Shown piece by piece: positions 5,610 through 8,930 of a stretch of DNA of 8,930 bases (the first letter of the stretch is position 1; each line of letters opens with the position of its first letter). The DNA is taken from assembly GCA_001873755.1 (NCBI GenBank), contig MNZT01000100.1, forward strand, positions 1 to 8,930. Reading direction: 5' to 3'. The position numbers and the translations under genes are program-made. Origin of the DNA: Candidatus Wirthbacteria bacterium CG2_30_54_11 (GTDB lineage Bacteria; Patescibacteriota; CG2-30-54-11). Under the pieces are notes generated by a model. That model had not been told where the DNA came from. It did no database searches and worked only from the letters and a program-made list of their open reading frames with translations.

Positions 5610-7449
5610 CGATCACCAGCACCTCAGCCTGTCTGGCCTGCCATTCAGACTCCGACATCCCGTAGCGCAAGGCCTGCGCGTACGCAGTCAGCGGATAAAA
5701 AGCTTTCAGGCCACCTTCGCTCACCAGCGGCTCGATCTGGAGGATGCCTGCCATCTCTGATTCCAAAGTACTGACCTCGTCCACGGCATACCCGGTCCGG
5801 TCGATATAGATACCCAGAAATCCGGCCAAGGCCAGGTCAGGCAGCAGCTGGTCAACTGATCTCTCTGATTCCTGTTTGTTCCACAGGTCTGCGTCCCGTC
5901 CGCGCATCCCGCCGTAGCTCCAGCGCAGGTCGACCGAATGGAGATAGGGCTTGAACAGTTCATAATCAGGCAAAGCACGCCGTCCGCCGCTTTCCGGGAA
6001 ATACATATAGGGCAGCTGGAAGATCATGGCGCCGGAAGGCATGGTCGCCTCGATATCCTGAATATACGCATGGTCATAGGTATAGGCAACCTTGATCGCC
6101 TCGTATGTCACCCCACGCCAGAAAGGCTCTCTGGGCGTCTGGTCCCCTACCCCGACGAGCACCATCACGACACTTACGATCCAAAGGGCAATAGTCTGCA
6201 GCCGCTGAGCCCGTATGCGGGACAGGAGAGCTTCGATGACCAGACCGAGCGCGAGCAGGGCAAAAAAAGCGATGAACACGCTGATGCGATTGTACCCCCG
6301 GATCTGCCGGATCAGGGTCATGGAGACGACGACGGCAAACCCTCCGATGGTGGCCAGCAGGATCGACGCGAGGTTCCAGGCCGCCAGCCGGTCCAGGAGC
6401 GTCTGTCCGGTCTCGAGCAGCTTCAGTTTTGCCCGGCCAAAGACCGACCAGCCCAGGAGGACCAACAGTCCGAGAGAGCCGAACATGCCCAGTGATGCCG
6501 AGTCATTTTCGTTGACCAGCGGAAACCGGCCGTTATAGTTGTCCTTGATCTCCGCAAAGAGAGGCAGACGATGGCCGGTCACGGGAAGCAGCAGCTGCGA
6601 GATCTTCAATCCATAGGTCTCTGCCTCTTCGCTGCGCCGGAACGTCACCAGTTTATTTGGGCCCTGCTGAATAGAATGAAAAATGCTGGGCAGGATGTTG
6701 ATGAGCACTCCCACGACTATCACGGCGATGAGTAGAAGCGCACTTCCCGCTTTCCGGCGTCCATCCCGGCCTCCTCCGATCAGAGCCATGACCGCCGTGA
6801 GCAGAAAAAGGAAACAGGTGAAGAACGCATAGTATATCCCGGAGGATGCCATCAGAAGACAGAGGACTACTGCGAAAAGGAGCCGGGGGGAACGGAACAC
6901 GGCGATCCCCCGACCGCTGCCGAGGATCTTGTCGTCCAGTATCCTGCTCGCGATGAGCACGGCGAAGGGGATCAGGTAGTACGCCGCGAGCAGGAGATGT
7001 CCCTCCCCGCGAATGAAATGGTACGGCAGAAATGCATACAGGATACTGAGCGCGGATGCGACCGGGGTGCTGAGCCGGAACCGGCGCAGGACGAACAGGG
7101 CGCAGATCGCGGTGAGGGGGAACATGAGCAGGTAAAAAACATTCAGGACCACCGCCCAGTCAGAGGAGAACAGGGTGATGATCTTCAGTATCAGGTAGTG
7201 CAGATTATCCGGGGAAAGCCAGTCATAGAACTGAGTGCCGAACGGGGCGCCGATGGAAGGATTGGTCAGATACCATCCGGTCTGGATCACCGTCTTGATG
7301 GCCATGGCCGCCCACAGCGTATCGGCACCATAGAGAAAAGGCACCGACAGGTCCGCCTGCCAGATCTTCAGGACCAGAGCCAGCAGGCCACAGGTGAGGA
7401 GGGCGACAGCGGTATAGAGGACGAACGAACGAGGAAACTTTGATCTCAT
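5605..7449 (-). CDS. Multi-spanning GT-C-like membrane protein, putative glycosyltransferase
   Basis: About 614 residues from ATG 7449; an in-frame TTG at 7470 would add seven. I prefer the ATG because GGATAG lies just upstream and MRSKFPR makes a basic start before the first membrane helix. The N-terminal two thirds carry roughly ten to thirteen hydrophobic segments. The first outer loop contains YGADTLW with an acidic residue (Asp43), where GT-C glycosyltransferases keep a catalytic Asp, followed by GAPFGTQFYDWLSPDN and FLPYHFIRGEGHLL. A soluble C-terminal region of about 180 residues follows, with LPYMYFPESGGRR and LRWSYGGMRGRD. GT-C enzymes use lipid-phosphate sugars outside the cytoplasm, so a role in finishing or modifying the dideoxysugar-bearing glycan is plausible but inferred. 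I do not recognise a named gene. It starts 29 bases after the upstream ATPase stop. Confidence 0.7.
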   Translation of the reverse strand: MRSKFPRSFVLYTAVALLTCGLLALVLKIWQADLSVPFLYGADTLWAAMAIKTVIQTGWYLTNPSIGAPFGTQFYDWLSPDNLHYLILKIITLFSSDWAVVLNVFYLLMFPLTAICALFVLRRFRLSTPVASALSILYAFLPYHFIRGEGHLLLAAYYLIPFAVLIASRILDDKILGSGRGIAVFRSPRLLFAVVLCLLMASSGIYYAFFTCFLFLLTAVMALIGGGRDGRRKAGSALLLIAVIVVGVLINILPSIFHSIQQGPNKLVTFRRSEEAETYGLKISQLLLPVTGHRLPLFAEIKDNYNGRFPLVNENDSASLGMFGSLGLLVLLGWSVFGRAKLKLLETGQTLLDRLAAWNLASILLATIGGFAVVVSMTLIRQIRGYNRISVFIAFFALLALGLVIEALLSRIRAQRLQTIALWIVSVVMVLVGVGDQTPREPFWRGVTYEAIKVAYTYDHAYIQDIEATMPSGAMIFQLPYMYFPESGGRRALPDYELFKPYLHSVDLRWSYGGMRGRDADLWNKQESERSVDQLLPDLALAGFLGIYIDRTGYAVDEVSTLESEMAGILQIEPLVSEGGLKAFYPLTAYAQALRYGMSESEWQARQAEVLVIE

Positions 7450-7478
7450 GTGTGCTATCCAATAAGACAAGTACGCGA

Positions 7479-8630
7479 TCAGGCGACGAACGGGAGACCT
7501 GGCCGCAGATCCCGCAAAAAACGTTCACAGGGGATACACAGGATACCATCAATGAGGAGCCGCTGTTCTCCTCGATACAAAAACACAAGCTGCGCCTGGG
7601 GGTAATCCTCTCTGAATGCACGCAGACCATTCAGATCAGACGGCCGGATTTTGGTACTGCTCTTGACTTCAACAGCAGCAAAGGTGTTCTGCCCATAGAG
7701 GACGAAGTCGACCTCTACTCCTCGCGTAGAACGCCAGAAATGCAGTGCCGTGTCCTGCTGACCATATCCGATCCAGGAACGCAGATGCTGAGCTACCAGA
7801 CCTTCCAGTGCCAGCCCTGTGATCTCCTCAGGCCGGTCGAGAGGACCATGGGGACGGAGGATACGGAACACCCCGGTATCAAAGAAATAGAATTTGGAAT
7901 GCGAAACAGTATTCCTCTTCGCCTTTTTTCTGAACGGCGTGATCTGATACGCGATCAGGATATCTTCAAGTATCTGGATGTATCCGGCGACCGTTTTCCG
8001 CTGAGCCTGGGCTTCCCGTGCCACCTCAGTGACATTGAGCAGTGACGCATGGGAAAAACTCACTGCCTCGATGAACCGCAGGAAGTCGTCAAGCTTGCGG
8101 ACAAGCCCCTCATACTGCACCTCTTCCCGGACATACAGATCGATGTAGGCATGGAGGCGAGAAAGAGGATCAGTACTATCCTGGACGAGAGGGATGAGAC
8201 CGGTCGAGAGAGCGGCTTCCAGGTCAAATGAGTCCCCCAGTTCAGCCGCCATAAAAGGGTACATCGAACGCCAGAGGAGCCGGCCGGAAAGCAGATCTAC
8301 TCCTGACCGTTTGAGTTTACGGGCGCTGGAACCGGTCAGGATGTACTGAGTGGTCTTGTCTTCTTCGACCAGTTGATGGATGACATCGAGCAGAGCAGGT
8401 ACTTTCTGGATCTCATCGATGATCACCACCGCCGACCGCTCCCCTTTCACCATCTCGCGGAGCCGCTCAGGGTGTGTGACGAAAGACCGGTAGATCTCAG
8501 GAGAGAGCAGGTCCAGGTACAGGGCCTCCGGATATTCCTGCTTCAGCCAGGTGGTCTTGCCGGTCCCGCGCGGCCCGAACAAAAAATAGCTTTCAGGTAT
8601 TTTCTGTAAAAATCTACTCTCTGTTGCCAT
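7479..8630 (-). CDS. AAA ATPase with DUF4143 domain (second copy)
   Basis: A 383-residue protein of the ATPase/DUF4143 family, from a different subfamily than the gene at 4308-5531. Walker A is GPRGTGKT (19-26), Walker B is VVIIDEIQKVP (68-78), then ILTGSSARKLKR (97-108) and the GVDLLSGR box (110-117) that marks this group. A DNA-binding-like helical stretch (about 195-225, NVTEVAREAQAQRKTVAGYI) precedes KFYFFDTGVFR (246-256). The C-terminal domain shows a PD-(D/E)xK-like core: Glu276, Asp308 in VEVDFV, and Glu321-x-Lys323 in EVKSS. The core looks intact, so nuclease or DNA-binding activity is possible, although no activity is firmly established for the family. It is the first gene of the minus-strand run, behind a near-consensus promoter, and lies close enough to the membrane-protein gene to share its transcript. 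Function is unknown. Confidence 0.88.
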   Translation of the reverse strand: MATESRFLQKIPESYFLFGPRGTGKTTWLKQEYPEALYLDLLSPEIYRSFVTHPERLREMVKGERSAVVIIDEIQKVPALLDVIHQLVEEDKTTQYILTGSSARKLKRSGVDLLSGRLLWRSMYPFMAAELGDSFDLEAALSTGLIPLVQDSTDPLSRLHAYIDLYVREEVQYEGLVRKLDDFLRFIEAVSFSHASLLNVTEVAREAQAQRKTVAGYIQILEDILIAYQITPFRKKAKRNTVSHSKFYFFDTGVFRILRPHGPLDRPEEITGLALEGLVAQHLRSWIGYGQQDTALHFWRSTRGVEVDFVLYGQNTFAAVEVKSSTKIRPSDLNGLRAFREDYPQAQLVFLYRGEQRLLIDGILCIPCERFLRDLRPGLPFVA

Positions 8631-8645
8631 TTTTGCTTCAAAATA

Positions 8646-8660
8646 GGAATTAGCGATTCC
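8646..8660. promoter_or_regulatory. Dyad at the likely transcription start of the second ATPase gene
   Basis: GGAAT-TAGCG-ATTCC is a perfect 5-bp dyad with a five-base centre. It lies immediately downstream of the -10 box at 8661-8666 on the minus strand, covering the expected start site. It could be a repressor site or a small 5' hairpin in the leader. Confidence 0.4.
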
Positions 8661-8689
8661 ATTTTATGCATAATCACCAGACAAGTCAA
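8661..8689 (-). promoter_or_regulatory. Sigma-70-type promoter for the minus-strand run
   Basis: On the minus strand TTGACT (8684-8689) and TAAAAT (8661-8666) are separated by exactly 17 bases. Each box matches five of six consensus positions. The ATG of the ATPase gene is about 30 bases downstream. This is the best promoter in the window, and it could drive the ATPase and membrane-protein genes and perhaps the genes beyond. Confidence 0.7.
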
Positions 8690-8699
8690 TAGTCTTGAC
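8685..8699. promoter_or_regulatory. Dyad overlapping the -35 box
   Basis: GTCAA-TAGTC-TTGAC is a perfect 5-bp dyad with a five-base centre. One arm is most of the -35 hexamer. It has the same arm and centre lengths as the dyad at 8646-8660 but a different sequence, so the two need not bind the same protein. Confidence 0.35.
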
Positions 8700-8738
8700 C
8701 TCAATCGCCATCGCCGTCTGTTTGTTCCGGTTATTATA

Positions 8739-8930
8739 GGACACTCTGAAAAATGGGATACACGGTAGTGAGTAAAACGAGTAAAATGATGGCAGTTAGC
8801 CAAGGATGAGGAGAGAGCCCATGTATCAGAACAGCTTTCTAGCCATAGCCCAGAACAAAAAGTCTCTCAAGTGCGAACGTTTCTTGCAGGAGATGAACCG
8901 GATCATACCTTGGGATGTTCTCATGCAGAT
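8739..8930 (+). mobile_element. Left end of an IS5-like insertion sequence (partial)
   Basis: GGACACTCTGAAAAATGGG at 8739-8757 looks like the terminal inverted repeat of an IS5-family element, whose ends often read GG...CTGAAAAA. About 80 bases later the transposase starts. The matching right end and the target duplication are outside the window, so the exact boundary is a guess within a few bases. Confidence 0.5.
8821..8930 (+). CDS. IS5-family transposase, N-terminal part (cut by window edge)
   Basis: The open frame begins at ATG 8821 behind a good AGGAGAG ribosome site and runs off the right edge after 36 full codons. The visible residues contain CERFLQEMNRIIPWDVLM, matching the start of IS5-type DDE transposases (DUF772 region: a basic stretch, then FL-x-EM-x-x-hydrophobic-PW-x-x-L). 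The catalytic DDE residues would lie to the right. It is divergent from the ATPase gene, and the element has landed upstream of that gene's promoter without breaking it. Confidence 0.75.
   Translation, partial: MYQNSFLAIAQNKKSLKCERFLQEMNRIIPWDVLMQ

Noticed and set aside
7450..7470. TTG start at 7470 for the membrane protein
   Set aside because: No ribosome site precedes it. The ATG at 7449 has GGATAG upstream and gives a normal basic N-terminus before the first helix.
7440..8045. Plus-strand open frame of 201 codons opposite the second ATPase gene
   Set aside because: Antisense shadow of a well-supported gene with no recognisable protein features. The 201-codon frame at 4944-5549 and the 185-codon frame at 5938-6495 were dropped for the same reason.
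8770..8787. Tandem GAGTAAAAC / GAGTAAAAT in front of the IS5 transposase
   Set aside because: Only two 9-base units inside an IS leader; too little to call an iteron or regulatory array.
8543..8803. Minus-strand 86-codon frame running from the IS5 end into the ATPase gene
   Set aside because: It crosses the IS boundary and the promoter, overlaps the ATPase start in another frame and resembles no protein.

Overview
This is bacterial DNA of moderate, slightly GC-rich composition. It carries part of a surface-polysaccharide (O-antigen type) locus set between two different insertion sequences. I cannot place the organism from the sequence. The interspersed palindromic repeats, the two DUF4143 ATPases and the IS110/IS5 pieces would fit many environmental bacteria.

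Layout from left to right. Positions 3-182 (+) hold the C-terminal end of an IS110-family transposase. Positions 183-273 hold a REP-like inverted repeat. Everything from 274 to 8630 is on the minus strand, so it is transcribed right to left: an ATPase/DUF4143 gene (7479-8630), a large multi-spanning GT-C-like membrane protein (5605-7449), a second and different ATPase/DUF4143 gene (4308-5531), rfbH (2982-4280), a short flavin reductase (2145-2831), rfbF (1362-2132) and rfbG (274-1377). At the right edge an IS5-like transposase begins on the plus strand (8821 onward), with a probable left end near 8739.

The four left-hand genes form the common trunk of CDP-3,6-dideoxyhexose synthesis (abequose, paratose, tyvelose, ascarylose and relatives). 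RfbF makes CDP-glucose, RfbG dehydrates it to CDP-4-keto-6-deoxyglucose, and RfbH (PMP and [2Fe-2S]) with a reductase removes the 3-hydroxyl. The gene that would choose the final sugar is not in the window; the trunk ends next to the IS110 end. The membrane protein could transfer sugars to a lipid-linked glycan, but its substrate is not readable.

Points that stand out: the RfbH partner reductase lacks the N-terminal ferredoxin domain of the classical E3 enzymes; the ATPase gene at 4308-5531 has a private promoter region made of two 33-bp-spaced copies of a dyad plus a TATACACT block; the other ATPase gene has a near-consensus promoter flanked by two dyads; and an element with strong hairpins sits between rfbH and its reductase. 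No tRNA, rRNA or CRISPR array was seen. No stretch over 300 bases is without a gene.
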